From the NCBI GenBank assembly GCA_015493525.1, contig WGCY01000020.1, forward strand, positions 1 to 52,603: a stretch of DNA of 52,603 nucleotides, given 5' to 3'. The translations under genes were made by a program, and so were the position numbers. The DNA comes from Bacteroidales bacterium (GTDB lineage Bacteria > Bacteroidota > Bacteroidia > Bacteroidales > F082). Positions 41,660 to 50,158 of the stretch are shown here, in pieces. The stretch's first letter is position 1, and every line of letters starts with the position of its first letter. The notes beneath the pieces were generated by a model. That model was given only the letters and a program-made list of their open reading frames with translations, searched no databases and was not told the DNA's origin.

Positions 41660-43891
41660 TTAATGTGCCTTGGCCGGCGTGCTGCTTCCGTCTCCAAGGT
41701 GTAAATCGCTGAAAAATGAAGAGGCTTTTACCAGTACCAGTGTGCCCAAATCATTGTACAGGCTGTCGGCACGTTCAATAAAATCTTTTTCCTTTCCTAC
41801 CTGTACTACGGCCATTCCCATAATGGTCAAATCCGCTTCGGCAGAGTGGCTTTTGATAATATCATGTACATTGTCTGACGTCCCTTTCAGAATGATTTGA
41901 ACATTCGCCGGCACACGGTGTTTGTTGAGCAGATACTTAGTTTTGGACAGTATCGATTTTTTCTTTTCCTTGTCAGCTGTGATCAGTAATATGCGGACAA
42001 CGGCATTATGCCATGCATAGGAGAGGTGAATGGATTTGAGCAAAGAGAAAATGAGGCTCCCGTTGTTGGAGCCACCACGCAACCAGACATCAATTTGTTT
42101 AAAATTTCCAAAACCTTTCCCTTTGTCATAATCAAGCATCACAATGTTCAGGTCCAGGTTTTTGATATAATACAGCATCTGGGCAAAACGCATGGGATTG
42201 GTGGTGTGCCGGCCCCATCCCAGCACCACGGTATTGGGTTCCATGCCTGAGAAACCATAAGTTGCCGACAAACTTTCTATGGCATCGTAAATGTCATTAC
42301 ATACCTGTCGCCTTTTAAAGATGGCCTCATCACCTTCCATCTCCTCTTCGGGGATAACCTGATGATGCGAGGGGAAAAGGTGTTTTGCATTGGGCTTTAG
42401 CACCAGGTCAAAATTGGAGATAAGGCCCTGTTTGCCGGCGATAAACCTGCTGAACTCCACCAAATGCGGCCTGCTTGATTTTCCCCCGCTGAACAAAAGA
42501 ATGTTGGCCCGCCAGTTGGCCTCGGTAAGATGCATTTTTTTAAAACGGGTTAATACCCAGCGGATTAAGGAAGCCATAACGCTGGGCCAAATGTCGTCCA
42601 TGGCCAGGTGAAGCTGTTTTCTCCGGATGAGATAAAACACAAAACCCAGAATAATCAACGCCCCAAACATGGCTGCCATGTCCAGCTTAAACATAATCAT
42701 AAAGCTGGTAACAAATCCCAGAATCCCCACCCAGGCAGGAATTTTAAAACCCGGGCGGAAATCGGCACTGGCCCATTTTTCCAATACAAAAGCCAGGTTG
42801 ATAAACCCGTAAGCTGTGAGGTAAAACATGGTAACCAAACCGGCAATGACATTTAAATCGCCCACAAGAATCCCCAGCTCGGAGAGAAAAAAGGTAAAAA
42901 TGAGGGCGTTTCGGGGCTCGTTGTTTTTTCCGTAACTTTTCCCGAGAACCTTTGGCGTGATATGGTCATTGGAAATGGCCTGGATGATACGCGGCCCGCC
43001 AAGGATGTCCCCCAAAGCCGAAGAAAGCGTGGCTCCCCAGATACCGGCAATAACGAGAAAAGGAAACCAGGCAATCTGTATAAGAAAGTTATAATTTGTC
43101 AACAACAACTGCCTGTCCACAAACAAATTAAAACTGACCGCAAGGGCAAGATAAATAACCAGTCCCGTAAAAATGGCCATCAATGTCCCGTAAGGGATAT
43201 CCTTTTGGGGATTTTTTAAATCGCCCGACATGGCCACGCCTGCGGTAAATCCGGTAACAGCCGGGAAAAAGATGGCAAAGACTTCCGTAAAACTGAAATC
43301 TTTGAACGGCGTGAAATGGGTAACCGGCGCAACAACGGCTGCTGCCGGGTGAAGGAAAAAGCCCACAAAAACAGAAACCAGGGACAAAACAATGGCACCG
43401 AGCACCAGAAATTGTGTTTTTATGGCAAAGTTGGTACTGATTAGGGCGATGGCCGCCAGCAGTACCAGGACCACTGTTCCCACAATGCGGGTATTTTGAA
43501 TGGTCGGCCCCGCCATGCCAAGCCAGTGCTGCATCGCCGGAATATCCAGAAAATTCTCCACAAAACCCACAACGTAAAGTGAAATGCTCAAGGCGGTGCC
43601 CACAAACAGGGTTATGCCAATGGAGCCTCCCATGGGCAAACCCAGCGAACGCGAAAGGATATAGTAAATGCCGCCGGCTTTTATCTTTTTATCGGTGGCA
43701 ATGGAGGAGATGCTCAATCCGGTTGTTACCGAAATGACGTGGGCAAGCAGTATTACGGCCACACTCCCCCAGATACCGGCCACACCGGCTACCCATCCAA
43801 GACGCAGGTACATGATAACCCCGAGGATGGTCAGGATAGAAGGTGTGAAGACACCGGCAAATGCACCAAATCTTTTTGCTTTGTCAGCCAT
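41660..43891 (-). CDS. SLC12-like cation–chloride cotransporter / APC permease with cytoplasmic C-terminal domain
   Basis: A 743-aa inner-membrane transporter of the APC superfamily. The 12-TM part covers about residues 15-430 and contains the cation-chloride cotransporter pattern FTPSILTILGVIMYLRLGWVAG, IKAGGIYYILSRSLGLPMGGSIG and FFPAVTGFTAGVAMSGDLKNP. The C-terminal 300 residues are soluble, with two repeats like the SLC12 C-terminal or universal-stress-like domain (NILLFSGGKSSRPHLVEF; NTVVLGWGRHTTNPMRFAQML; TIMGMAVVQVGKEKD). In eukaryotes and bacteria these move K+/Na+ with Cl- or amino acids; the ion here is unknown. It has divergent spacing from the acyl-CoA synthetase gene. Confidence 0.85.
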   Translation of the reverse strand: MADKAKRFGAFAGVFTPSILTILGVIMYLRLGWVAGVAGIWGSVAVILLAHVISVTTGLSISSIATDKKIKAGGIYYILSRSLGLPMGGSIGITLFVGTALSISLYVVGFVENFLDIPAMQHWLGMAGPTIQNTRIVGTVVLVLLAAIALISTNFAIKTQFLVLGAIVLSLVSVFVGFFLHPAAAVVAPVTHFTPFKDFSFTEVFAIFFPAVTGFTAGVAMSGDLKNPQKDIPYGTLMAIFTGLVIYLALAVSFNLFVDRQLLLTNYNFLIQIAWFPFLVIAGIWGATLSSALGDILGGPRIIQAISNDHITPKVLGKSYGKNNEPRNALIFTFFLSELGILVGDLNVIAGLVTMFYLTAYGFINLAFVLEKWASADFRPGFKIPAWVGILGFVTSFMIMFKLDMAAMFGALIILGFVFYLIRRKQLHLAMDDIWPSVMASLIRWVLTRFKKMHLTEANWRANILLFSGGKSSRPHLVEFSRFIAGKQGLISNFDLVLKPNAKHLFPSHHQVIPEEEMEGDEAIFKRRQVCNDIYDAIESLSATYGFSGMEPNTVVLGWGRHTTNPMRFAQMLYYIKNLDLNIVMLDYDKGKGFGNFKQIDVWLRGGSNNGSLIFSLLKSIHLSYAWHNAVVRILLITADKEKKKSILSKTKYLLNKHRVPANVQIILKGTSDNVHDIIKSHSAEADLTIMGMAVVQVGKEKDFIERADSLYNDLGTLVLVKASSFFSDLHLGDGSSTPAKAH

Positions 43892-43990
43892 TTTGTTCCT
43901 TTTGGGAGAGAGGGTAAAAATAGGAAAATCTTATTTCTTTAAAATTATTTTTTTCGGGAGCTTTTTCTGTCATATCCTCCAAATTTTTTA

Positions 43991-43998
43991 TAAATTTG
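43991..43998 (+). promoter_or_regulatory. -7 box for the acyl-CoA synthetase
   Basis: TAAATTTG fits TAnnTTTG exactly, 28 bases before the ATG at 44027. Confidence 0.45.
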
Positions 43999-44026
43999 TA
44001 AGCACTAATCCTTAAAGATATTTAAA

Positions 44027-45673
44027 ATGCTCAAAACAAAGATTTTACCTTCCACAGAAGAAGCCTATGCTTATCCGTTGTTGATAAAACGCATACTGGC
44101 CGACTCATTAAAATATGAGCCAAACAATGAGATTGTTTATCGCGACCTTACGAGGTATAATTATTTTGAGTTGAACAAGCGGGTGCGAAAACTTGCCAAC
44201 GCACTAAAAAATCTGGGCGTGAAAGCCGGTGATGTAGTGGCCGTTTTAGAGTACGACTCACCACGTTATCTGGAACTCTTTTTTGCTGTTCCCATGATTG
44301 GTGCTGTTTTGCACACCGTGAACTATCGTTTGTCTCCCGACCAGGTACTCTACACCATGAACCATGCCGAAGATAAAATTGTCTTTACAAATACCGATTT
44401 TATTCCCCTTTTGAAGGGCATTAAAGAAAAACTGACAGTTTCCATTCCCTGTGTTTTAATAACAGATAAGGAAGAACTGCCCGAAGATGAATTGACCATA
44501 TCAGGTGAATATGAGGAGCTGTTAAGGTCGGCAAGCGATGTTTATGCATTTCCCGATTTTGATGAAAACTCGGTGGCTACCATGTTTTATACTACCGGAA
44601 CAACCGGAAACCCCAAAGCGGTTTACTTTACACATCGCCAGCTTGTATTGCATACGATGGCGGGAGGAATGCTTTTTGGAAGTTACGATTCCGCCTGCCG
44701 TTTCCGCTCGGATGATGTATACATGCCCATCACGCCTATGTTTCATGTGCATGCCTGGGGTGTGCCTTATCTTGCCACCATGCTGGGGGTGAAGCAGGTT
44801 TATCCCGGACGTTACGAACCGGAGATGTTGCTGCGTTTGTTGCTGAGCGAAAAAGTTACCTTTTCGCATTGTGTCCCTACCATCTTACATATGCTGGTAT
44901 CCAGTCCGGTGGCCAAAGCGGTGGATTTGAGCCGCTGGAAAGTGGTTATCGGCGGGGCTGCCCTTCCGGCAGGCCTTGCCAAAGCAGCCAGTGAGCTGAA
45001 TATCGATGTGATTACCGGCTATGGCATGTCGGAAACATGTCCCATTCTGTCGGTAACCTATCTGAATAAGGAAGGAAGGAAACTGGATATGGACAAGCAG
45101 GTTGAGTTAAGGACCAAAACCGGGGTTCCCATTCCCCTTGTGGACATGAAAGTGGTGGATGAGAACATGGACCCGCTGCCACAGGATGGAGAATCGGTGG
45201 GCGAAATTGTGGTGCGGACGCCTTGGCTTACACAGAGTTATTACAAAGAAGAAGAAAAAAGCAAAGATCTCTGGAAAGGCGGTTACCTGCATACGGGCGA
45301 TGTGGCCTATGTGGATAGCAAGAACTTTTTCAAGATTACCGACCGCATAAAGGATGTGATCAAAACCGGTGGCGAGTGGATTTCTTCGCTTGAGCTGGAA
45401 AACCTCATAAGCCGGCACAAAGATGTCTCGGAAGTGGCGGTTGTAGGGGTTCCTGACGAGAAATGGTCAGAACGTCCGTATGCCATTGTTGTTCCCAAAC
45501 CGAATGCTGAAACAACAGATGAGGACATTCGTCAATTTTTGCAAAAATTTGTGAATGATGGGACCATTAACAAATGGGCTATCCCGTCACGTATTGACTT
45601 CGTCTCGGCTATTCCCAAAACTTCGGTTGGGAAAATTGATAAAAAACGGATTAGGGCGGAGTACAGGGAGTAA
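44027..45673 (+). CDS. Fatty acyl-CoA synthetase (AMP-forming)
   Basis: An adenylate-forming enzyme of 548 aa activating a carboxylic acid to acyl-AMP and then acyl-CoA. The P-loop motif is YTTGTTGNPKAVYFTHRQ. Further motifs are ITPMFHVHAWGVPY, GYGMSETCPILS (A5), and TGDVAYVDSKNFFKITDRIKDVIKTGGEWISSLELE (A7-A8 hinge), with catalytic Lys in SVGKIDKKRIR at the end. The DHW variant HVHAWG and overall length resemble medium/long-chain fatty acid ligases (FadD/AlkK type). It has its own promoter and converges with hutU. Confidence 0.9.
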   Translation: MLKTKILPSTEEAYAYPLLIKRILADSLKYEPNNEIVYRDLTRYNYFELNKRVRKLANALKNLGVKAGDVVAVLEYDSPRYLELFFAVPMIGAVLHTVNYRLSPDQVLYTMNHAEDKIVFTNTDFIPLLKGIKEKLTVSIPCVLITDKEELPEDELTISGEYEELLRSASDVYAFPDFDENSVATMFYTTGTTGNPKAVYFTHRQLVLHTMAGGMLFGSYDSACRFRSDDVYMPITPMFHVHAWGVPYLATMLGVKQVYPGRYEPEMLLRLLLSEKVTFSHCVPTILHMLVSSPVAKAVDLSRWKVVIGGAALPAGLAKAASELNIDVITGYGMSETCPILSVTYLNKEGRKLDMDKQVELRTKTGVPIPLVDMKVVDENMDPLPQDGESVGEIVVRTPWLTQSYYKEEEKSKDLWKGGYLHTGDVAYVDSKNFFKITDRIKDVIKTGGEWISSLELENLISRHKDVSEVAVVGVPDEKWSERPYAIVVPKPNAETTDEDIRQFLQKFVNDGTINKWAIPSRIDFVSAIPKTSVGKIDKKRIRAEYRE

Positions 45674-45724
45674 AACGAAAAGCCTGTCCGGCCACCTAAA
45701 ACACCCGAAATAGTACAAGTTTCT

Positions 45725-47737
45725 TTAAAACAGCGAATTCACCAAATCATCATCTGCCAGATTCGGGAAGGTAATCCGTAAAGCAGGGTTTTGTTCCATG
45801 GCACGCCGGGCGGCAAACATGGCCCCTTTGTTGCGTGCCCAGCTCCGGCGGGTGATGCCGTTGTTCACATCCCAGTACAACATGGAGTGCAGGCGGTGTT
45901 GGGCTTCGTCGGTACCATCGAGTACCATGCCAAAACCACCGTTGATGACTTCGCCCCAGCCCACACCGCCGCCATTGTGGATGGAAACCCACGTGGCACC
46001 GCGGAAAGCATCGCCAATGACATTTTGAATCGCCATATCGGCAGTGAATTTGGAACCATCGTAAATGTTGGAAGTCTCGCGGAAAGGCGAATCTGTACCC
46101 GATACATCGTGATGGTCGCGGCCCAGCACAATGGGTGCGGAGATACGCCCGTTTTTGATGGCCTGGTTAAAAGCAGAGGCAATCTTAATCCGGCCTTCGG
46201 CATCGGCATAGAGGATACGCGCCTGAGAGCCGACTACCAGCTTGTTTTGTTGGGCCCCTTTGATCCATTGGATGTTGTCGGCCATTTGGCTTTGAATCTC
46301 ACGGGGCGCATCCTGCCTGATTTTTTCCAGTACATCGGCGGCAATTTCATCCGTCAACAACAGGTCTTCCTGTTTCCCCGAAGTACAGACCCACCGGAAA
46401 GGGCCAAAGCCGTAATCAAAAAACAGTGGCCCCATAATATCCTGTACGTAAGAGGGATAACGGAAATTAATGCCATCCCCGGCCATGATATCTGCACCGG
46501 CACGGGAAGCTTCCAGCAGGAATGCATTGCCGTAATCAAAGAAATACATGCCTTTCCCGGTAAGGTTGTTGATGGCTTTAACCTGTCGGCGCAACGATTC
46601 GCGGACTTTTTCCTTAAATGCTTCCGGGTCTTCCACCATCATGCGGTTCGATTCCTCAAAACTCAGTCCCGCCGGATAATAACCACCTGCCCACGGATTG
46701 TGCAAAGAGGTTTGGTCAGAACCTAAGTCCACTACAATATTTTCTTTGTCCAACCTTTCCCACAAGTCGACAATATTGCCTTCAAAAGCCATGGATACGG
46801 CCTCTTTCAGGGCTTGGGCTTCGTGAATGCGCAGCATAAGTTTGTCGAGGTCGGAATAAATCTCATCTACCCATCCCTGTTCAAAACGTTTTTGGGCCGC
46901 TTTGGGGTTTACTTCGGCCACCACCGATATGACTCCTGCAATGTCGCCGGCCTTGGGCTGTGCCCCCGACATGCCACCCAGCCCGGAAGAGACAAATAAT
47001 TTTCCGGCAAACGGGTCTTCTCCCGGCTTGGCTGTTTTGCGGGCGGCATTCATTACCGTGATGGTAGTTCCGTGCACAATGCCCTGTGGCCCGATATACA
47101 TGAAAGAGCCGGCTGTCATTTGCCCGTACTGGCTTACGCCCAGGGCGTTGAATCGTTCCCAATCATCCTGCGACGAGTAATTGGGAATGACCATGCCATT
47201 GGTTACCACCACGCGTGGTGCATTTTTGTGTGAAGGGAAAAGACCCATGGGATGGCCGGAATACATGGCCAGCGTTTGTTCCTCCGTCATGGTGGCGAGA
47301 TACTGCATGGTGAGCAAATATTGCGCCCAGTTCATAAATACAGAGCCATTTCCACCGTAAGTGATGAGCTCGTGGGGATGTTGTGCTACTTCCGGATTCA
47401 GGTTGTTCTGAATCATCAGCATGATGGCAGCTGCCTGTTTGCTTTTGTGCGGATATTCGTCAATGGAACGAGCGTACATCTCGTAATCAGGGCGGAAACG
47501 ATACATGTAGATACGGCCGTATTTTTTCAACTCTTCGGCAAACTCCGGTGCCAGCGTTTTATGAAATTTCTGGGGAAAATAGCGCAGCGCGTTTCTCAGT
47601 GCCAGTCTTTTTTCTTCCGTTGTTAAGATATCTTTGCGAATGGGAGCATGGTTTATGTTAGCGTCGTAAGGTTTTGGCTCCGGCAATTTGTATGGGATGC
47701 CCTGTAAAACGGCTTCCTGAAAATCTTTAAGGTTCAT
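45725..47737 (-). CDS. hutU: Urocanate hydratase
   Basis: It converts urocanate to imidazolonepropionate in histidine degradation, using tightly bound NAD+. The 670 aa include ITYGGNGSVFMNWAQY, SGHPMGLFPSHKNAPRVVV, the NAD-loop KLFVSSGLGGMSGAQPKAG, the FRWVCTSGKQEDL cysteine motif and GVGWGEVINGGFGMVLDG. It is longer than proteobacterial HutU (about 555) because of the N-terminal extension common to Bacteroidetes enzymes. The other hut genes (hutH, hutI, formiminotransferase) are not in the window. Upstream lies the repeat island. Confidence 0.96.
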   Translation of the reverse strand: MNLKDFQEAVLQGIPYKLPEPKPYDANINHAPIRKDILTTEEKRLALRNALRYFPQKFHKTLAPEFAEELKKYGRIYMYRFRPDYEMYARSIDEYPHKSKQAAAIMLMIQNNLNPEVAQHPHELITYGGNGSVFMNWAQYLLTMQYLATMTEEQTLAMYSGHPMGLFPSHKNAPRVVVTNGMVIPNYSSQDDWERFNALGVSQYGQMTAGSFMYIGPQGIVHGTTITVMNAARKTAKPGEDPFAGKLFVSSGLGGMSGAQPKAGDIAGVISVVAEVNPKAAQKRFEQGWVDEIYSDLDKLMLRIHEAQALKEAVSMAFEGNIVDLWERLDKENIVVDLGSDQTSLHNPWAGGYYPAGLSFEESNRMMVEDPEAFKEKVRESLRRQVKAINNLTGKGMYFFDYGNAFLLEASRAGADIMAGDGINFRYPSYVQDIMGPLFFDYGFGPFRWVCTSGKQEDLLLTDEIAADVLEKIRQDAPREIQSQMADNIQWIKGAQQNKLVVGSQARILYADAEGRIKIASAFNQAIKNGRISAPIVLGRDHHDVSGTDSPFRETSNIYDGSKFTADMAIQNVIGDAFRGATWVSIHNGGGVGWGEVINGGFGMVLDGTDEAQHRLHSMLYWDVNNGITRRSWARNKGAMFAARRAMEQNPALRITFPNLADDDLVNSLF

Positions 47738-47754
47738 GACGTTTCGTTTTCCGG

Positions 47755-47762
47755 CAAATTTA
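47755..47762 (-). promoter_or_regulatory. -7 box for hutU
   Basis: Minus-strand TAAATTTG, exact fit to TAnnTTTG, 17 bases upstream of the hutU ATG. Confidence 0.45.
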
Positions 47763-47962
47763 CAAAAAAGCTGCCGGTAACCGATTGTCTTTGATGAATG
47801 GAAATGTTTTTTTGGGGCGGCTTACGCACAGGCTTTCACGGGCCGTCCGCTGTAGTCCCTGTGCCGAAAAAATTTTGTTGCAAAAATTTTTTTTAAACAA
47901 CAACCTGGCGCAAGCATCCGCTTGTACTTATTTTATTGTTTTGCAAACACTCCGGTAAATAC

Positions 47963-47984
47963 GCCCGCGTTGCAAACGGCGGGC
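47963..47984. repeat. Repeat C, copy 1 (GCCCGC-GTTGCAAAC-GGCGGGC)
   Basis: GTTGCAAACGGCGGGC recurs at 49898-49915 in the same orientation. In this copy the outer GCCCGC/GCGGGC arms make a hairpin. Confidence 0.6.
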
Positions 47985-48073
47985 GAGGGATTGTGCTGAA
48001 AACACCCGGGCTCATTCGGGTTTCTGTCTGCCTTTGGCTGATGCAACCCGAATGTAAATGGGATCAGGATTTT

Positions 48074-48119
48074 AAATCCTGAAGCTCTTTAAGGGCTGGA
48101 TTGCAAATCCCGCCCAGCC
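48074..48119. repeat. Repeat A, copy 1 (46 bp)
   Basis: Begins AAATCCTGAAGCTCTTTAAG and ends CAAATCCCGCCCAGCC. It matches 45 of 46 positions with 49836-49881 in direct orientation. The core GGGCTGGATT-GCA-AATCCCGCCC forms a hairpin with one mismatch here, and a perfect one in copy 2. Confidence 0.85.
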
Positions 48120-48156
48120 AGCAGTCCCGACCGTAGGACTGGGACTAATTTCTTTA

Positions 48157-48214
48157 CAGTCCGCCCCCGGCGGACGGCTCTTATACATTGCCCTTGAATT
48201 TATTCACGGGCAAT
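48157..48214. repeat. Repeat B, copy 1 (about 58 bp)
   Basis: Contains the perfect hairpin GTCCGCC-CCC-GGCGGAC and an imperfect long stem ATTGCCCTTGAA / TTCACGGGCAAT. Directly repeated with a few changes at 49932-49990. A to B order and spacing differ slightly between copies because repeat C sits before A here and between A and B in the other copy. Confidence 0.85.
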
Positions 48215-48294
48215 CCGGGCTTTTTGTCTCTTTTTTAAAAGCCCTTTCAGGACTTTTTATGTTAACAAATCTTAAAATTTGTTAAAAAGCGGAA

Positions 48295-48668
48295 TTATAT
48301 TTTGTTTTCCTGTTTTTTTTTTTTGTTTTGCAAAACAAACCGACAACGCCAAAACCACGCTGCCGATTTTTGACCAAAACCAAAATTTGAGGAATGGAAT
48401 GAGAATTCAATAAAGGGAGAAAATACCCCCTTTGCTTGAAAAGGAATACTTATGCTGAAAAGTAAACACATAACGAAGAAAGGAGGTAGAAAGCAAAAAT
48501 ACAAAATAATGTAAACAATTGCCGGTTTTGCCCAAGCAAATGAGTTGAACATGGCACGCAGGGAAACCTGCGAAAACAAAATGGAAAAAGAGGGCTGTTT
48601 CACCCTGTAAAAGAAACAGGTAGTTCCGAAAAACCTTTAAAGAGTAGGAAAACTAAAAATTGTAAATC
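48295..48668 (+). other. Structured leader-like region upstream of the lipoprotein gene
   Basis: 374 bases without a convincing gene. They contain a GNRA-type hairpin CGCAGG-GAAA-CCTGCG (48557-48572), a second stem CTGTTTC (48595-48601) / GAAACAG (48613-48619), and AGAAAGGAGGTAG (48478-48490), which looks like a strong ribosome site without a gene. A 102-codon minus ORF (48603-48295) covers most of it, but it has a biased low-complexity composition and ends in KKKKQENKI from a homopolymer; I do not accept it as a gene. Possibly a 5' UTR or small structured RNA; function unknown. Confidence 0.4.
48557..48572 (+). promoter_or_regulatory. GNRA-capped hairpin in the leader
   Basis: CGCAGG-GAAA-CCTGCG, a perfect 6-bp stem with a GAAA tetraloop, 97 bases upstream of the lipoprotein start. 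GNRA loops are a mark of structured RNA and suggest an RNA element in the transcript. Confidence 0.45.
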
Positions 48669-49502
48669 GTGAAAGCAAAATTAATAATTGCAAGCATTAT
48701 TTTATTTTTAGGCGCTGCTATTTTTGTTGGGTGTAATAAACTTAATAATAATTTCGATAAAAACTCTCGTGAGAGTAAGGAAGCAATTATTCAGAAATTT
48801 GAGAAAATTGGAGAAATTCATACTAAGGGATTGGAATATGCCTTTAGCTTCCTTAAAAATAGAAAATTCATTTCCAAAAATGATCTTCTCGAATCAACTC
48901 AAAATGCTGAAATAAAATATTTACAATCCTTGATGGATCCAACCTTTGGCTCTAATATTAGAGATGCATATCTACAAGAAACTAAGAGATTATCAAATTC
49001 AGTGGCAATTTTTAAAAGCGCGCCAATTTCTTTTGATGAATATTTCCTAAATACAATTAATAATTCCGTACTATCGGATACTACTAAAGCTTTTTTGAAA
49101 AACATAGGTACTATTTTGGATAATAATAGTGATTTGGATAAAATAAATATCGCTTTAAATTCGAATTACAGTAAGGCTTATAATGTTATAAAGAATAAAA
49201 GTGAGATATATGTTGTGGCAATTGCTACAATAGTTGCAAAAAGTTCTACTGCGTATTGGAAAAAGAATCTTCAGAATTGGTTGAAATATTCATCTTTAAG
49301 CAAAAAGAATAAATCGATGCTTAGTACACAATCTATTTTTTCTGGTGTTGGAAAAGCTGATGTAGCTGGTGCAATTGGAGGTGCCGTTGGTTCTCTTGTC
49401 TCAGGATGTGGAGAATTAACTCTTGGTGCCTGTACTGCAGCAGGTGCGGCAGGTGGAGGTGTTGCCAGCTCTGTTGGGGCTTTTTTGGAAAATATTTTAT
49501 AA
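48669..49502 (+). CDS. Lipoprotein with glycine-rich hydrophobic C-terminus, AT-rich, unknown function
   Basis: A 277-aa protein beginning at GTG 48669. The lipoprotein signal IIASIILFLGAAIFVGC gives an acylated Cys22. The middle (about 30-215) is helical, lysine- and asparagine-rich. From about 230 the tail switches to DVAGAIGGAVGSLVSGCGEL and GAAGGGVASSVGAFLENIL, a Gly/Ala-rich hydrophobic pair of segments with two Cys. This resembles pore-forming or class II bacteriocin-like helices with GxxxG spacing. Base composition is unlike its neighbours (17 of 60 bases are G/C in 48901-48960, against 25 of 60 in 12901-12960), pointing to acquisition. No named family is recognised. It is followed 28 bases later by a two-TM protein. 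Confidence 0.75.
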   Translation: MKAKLIIASIILFLGAAIFVGCNKLNNNFDKNSRESKEAIIQKFEKIGEIHTKGLEYAFSFLKNRKFISKNDLLESTQNAEIKYLQSLMDPTFGSNIRDAYLQETKRLSNSVAIFKSAPISFDEYFLNTINNSVLSDTTKAFLKNIGTILDNNSDLDKINIALNSNYSKAYNVIKNKSEIYVVAIATIVAKSSTAYWKKNLQNWLKYSSLSKKNKSMLSTQSIFSGVGKADVAGAIGGAVGSLVSGCGELTLGACTAAGAAGGGVASSVGAFLENIL

Positions 49503-49530
49503 TTTTGAGCAAATGTAAAATTTTAGGGTT

Positions 49531-49737
49531 ATGAAAGAAAATATTAAAAGGGCACTCATTTTTGTTGTGGTATTCAATATTGTGGGTGACGGGATACTTT
49601 ATTTGTTATCCGGACCCCAGTCCTCTTTTCGGCATATATTTTTCTTGGGACTTTTTAGTTCGGTTATTGCCCTTATCCTGTTTTTGTTGATACAGAAAAT
49701 CTTCGCTTCACAAAATAAGAAAATAAGCGAAACATAG
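49531..49737 (+). CDS. Small two-TM membrane protein, possible partner of the lipoprotein
   Basis: A 68-aa protein with two hydrophobic segments, ALIFVVVFNIVGDGILYLL and HIFFLGLFSSVIALILFLLI, and charged ends (MKENIKR..., ...KIFASQNKKISET). Small two-helix proteins next to secreted glycine-rich proteins are often immunity or assembly factors, but nothing in the sequence proves that. It stands 28 bases downstream of the lipoprotein gene and would be co-transcribed. Family not recognised. It ends just before the right-hand repeats. Confidence 0.65.
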   Translation: MKENIKRALIFVVVFNIVGDGILYLLSGPQSSFRHIFFLGLFSSVIALILFLLIQKIFASQNKKISET

Positions 49738-49835
49738 CCCCAACCTTTGTGTCGGGGTTTGTAATCCGAATGTAAAAGGAACCGGAAATTATCATTCATT
49801 CTTGCTAAAACCGTGTTCCCGTCCAAAAGGATTGC

Positions 49836-49881
49836 AAATCCTGAAGCTCTTTAAGGGCGGGATTGCAAATCCCGCCCAGCC
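49836..49881. repeat. Repeat A, copy 2
   Basis: Direct copy of 48074-48119 with one substitution. It contains the perfect hairpin GGGCGGGATT-GCA-AATCCCGCCC (49855-49877). Confidence 0.85.
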
Positions 49882-49897
49882 GTAAGGGGTTTTATTG

Positions 49898-49915
49898 TGT
49901 TGCAAACGGCGGGCT
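49898..49915. repeat. Repeat C, copy 2
   Basis: GTTGCAAACGGCGGGC as in 47963-47984, same orientation, but the left arm of the hairpin is missing here. Confidence 0.55.
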
Positions 49916-49931
49916 AGAAACAGCCAGGTTG

Positions 49932-49990
49932 CAGTCCGCCCCCGGCGGACGGCTCTCATAAATTGCCCGTGAATTTATTCATGGGCAATC
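49932..49990. repeat. Repeat B, copy 2
   Basis: Direct copy of 48157-48214. The long stem ATTGCCCGTGAA / TTCATGGGCAAT pairs with a single wobble. Confidence 0.85.
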
Positions 49991-50022
49991 TATTCAAAGG
50001 TAAAAGAATCACTATAGCAAAA

Positions 50023-50060
50023 TGCTTTGCGCTCTTTGCGGATGCTTTGCGCTTTTAGCG
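50023..50060. repeat. GCTTTGCG tandem direct repeat
   Basis: Two 18-base units (50023-50040 and 50043-50060) match at 16 of 18 positions with a 20-base period: TGCTTTGCGCTCTTTGCG and TGCTTTGCGCTTTTAGCG. Similar CTTTGCG tandems are dispersed in Bacteroidetes intergenic DNA. Confidence 0.6.
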
Positions 50061-50126
50061 AGAACCTTTAAAAACTATCTTTTTGTACACTGCCAGCCAC
50101 AAATAGAAAATGTCTTTTGCTTGCCC

Positions 50127-50158
50127 AACCTTTCAGGTCTGGTCCGACCTGAAAGGTT
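50127..50158. repeat. Palindrome AACCTTTCAGGTC / GACCTGAAAGGTT
   Basis: Perfect 13-bp inverted repeat with a 6-base loop, 8 bases past the sigma factor stop. There is no T-run, so it is a dispersed palindromic element or mRNA 3' end stabiliser more than a standard terminator. Confidence 0.6.

Larger units (their letters stand above)
47763..48294. other. Intergenic repeat island, left part
   Basis: No credible gene in this stretch. Besides repeats C, A and B it holds TTAACAAAT-CTTAAA-ATTTGTTAA (48262-48285, 9-bp perfect stem) and several shorter hairpins such as TCAGGATTTTAAATCCTGA near 48064-48082. It looks like accumulated palindromic elements. Confidence 0.6.

Noticed and set aside
45791-46726. 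311-codon plus-strand ORF
   Set aside because: Antisense to hutU, which is fully supported by motifs.
48295-48603. 102-codon minus-strand ORF upstream of the lipoprotein
   Set aside because: Phe/Ser/Lys-biased translation, a homopolymer-derived C-terminus and no promoter. Better explained as non-coding structured DNA, though it should be rechecked if homologues appear.
48669-49737. Integron gene cassettes
   Set aside because: No integrase and no typical attC core sites (RYYYAAC/GTTRRRY pairs) were seen flanking the genes.
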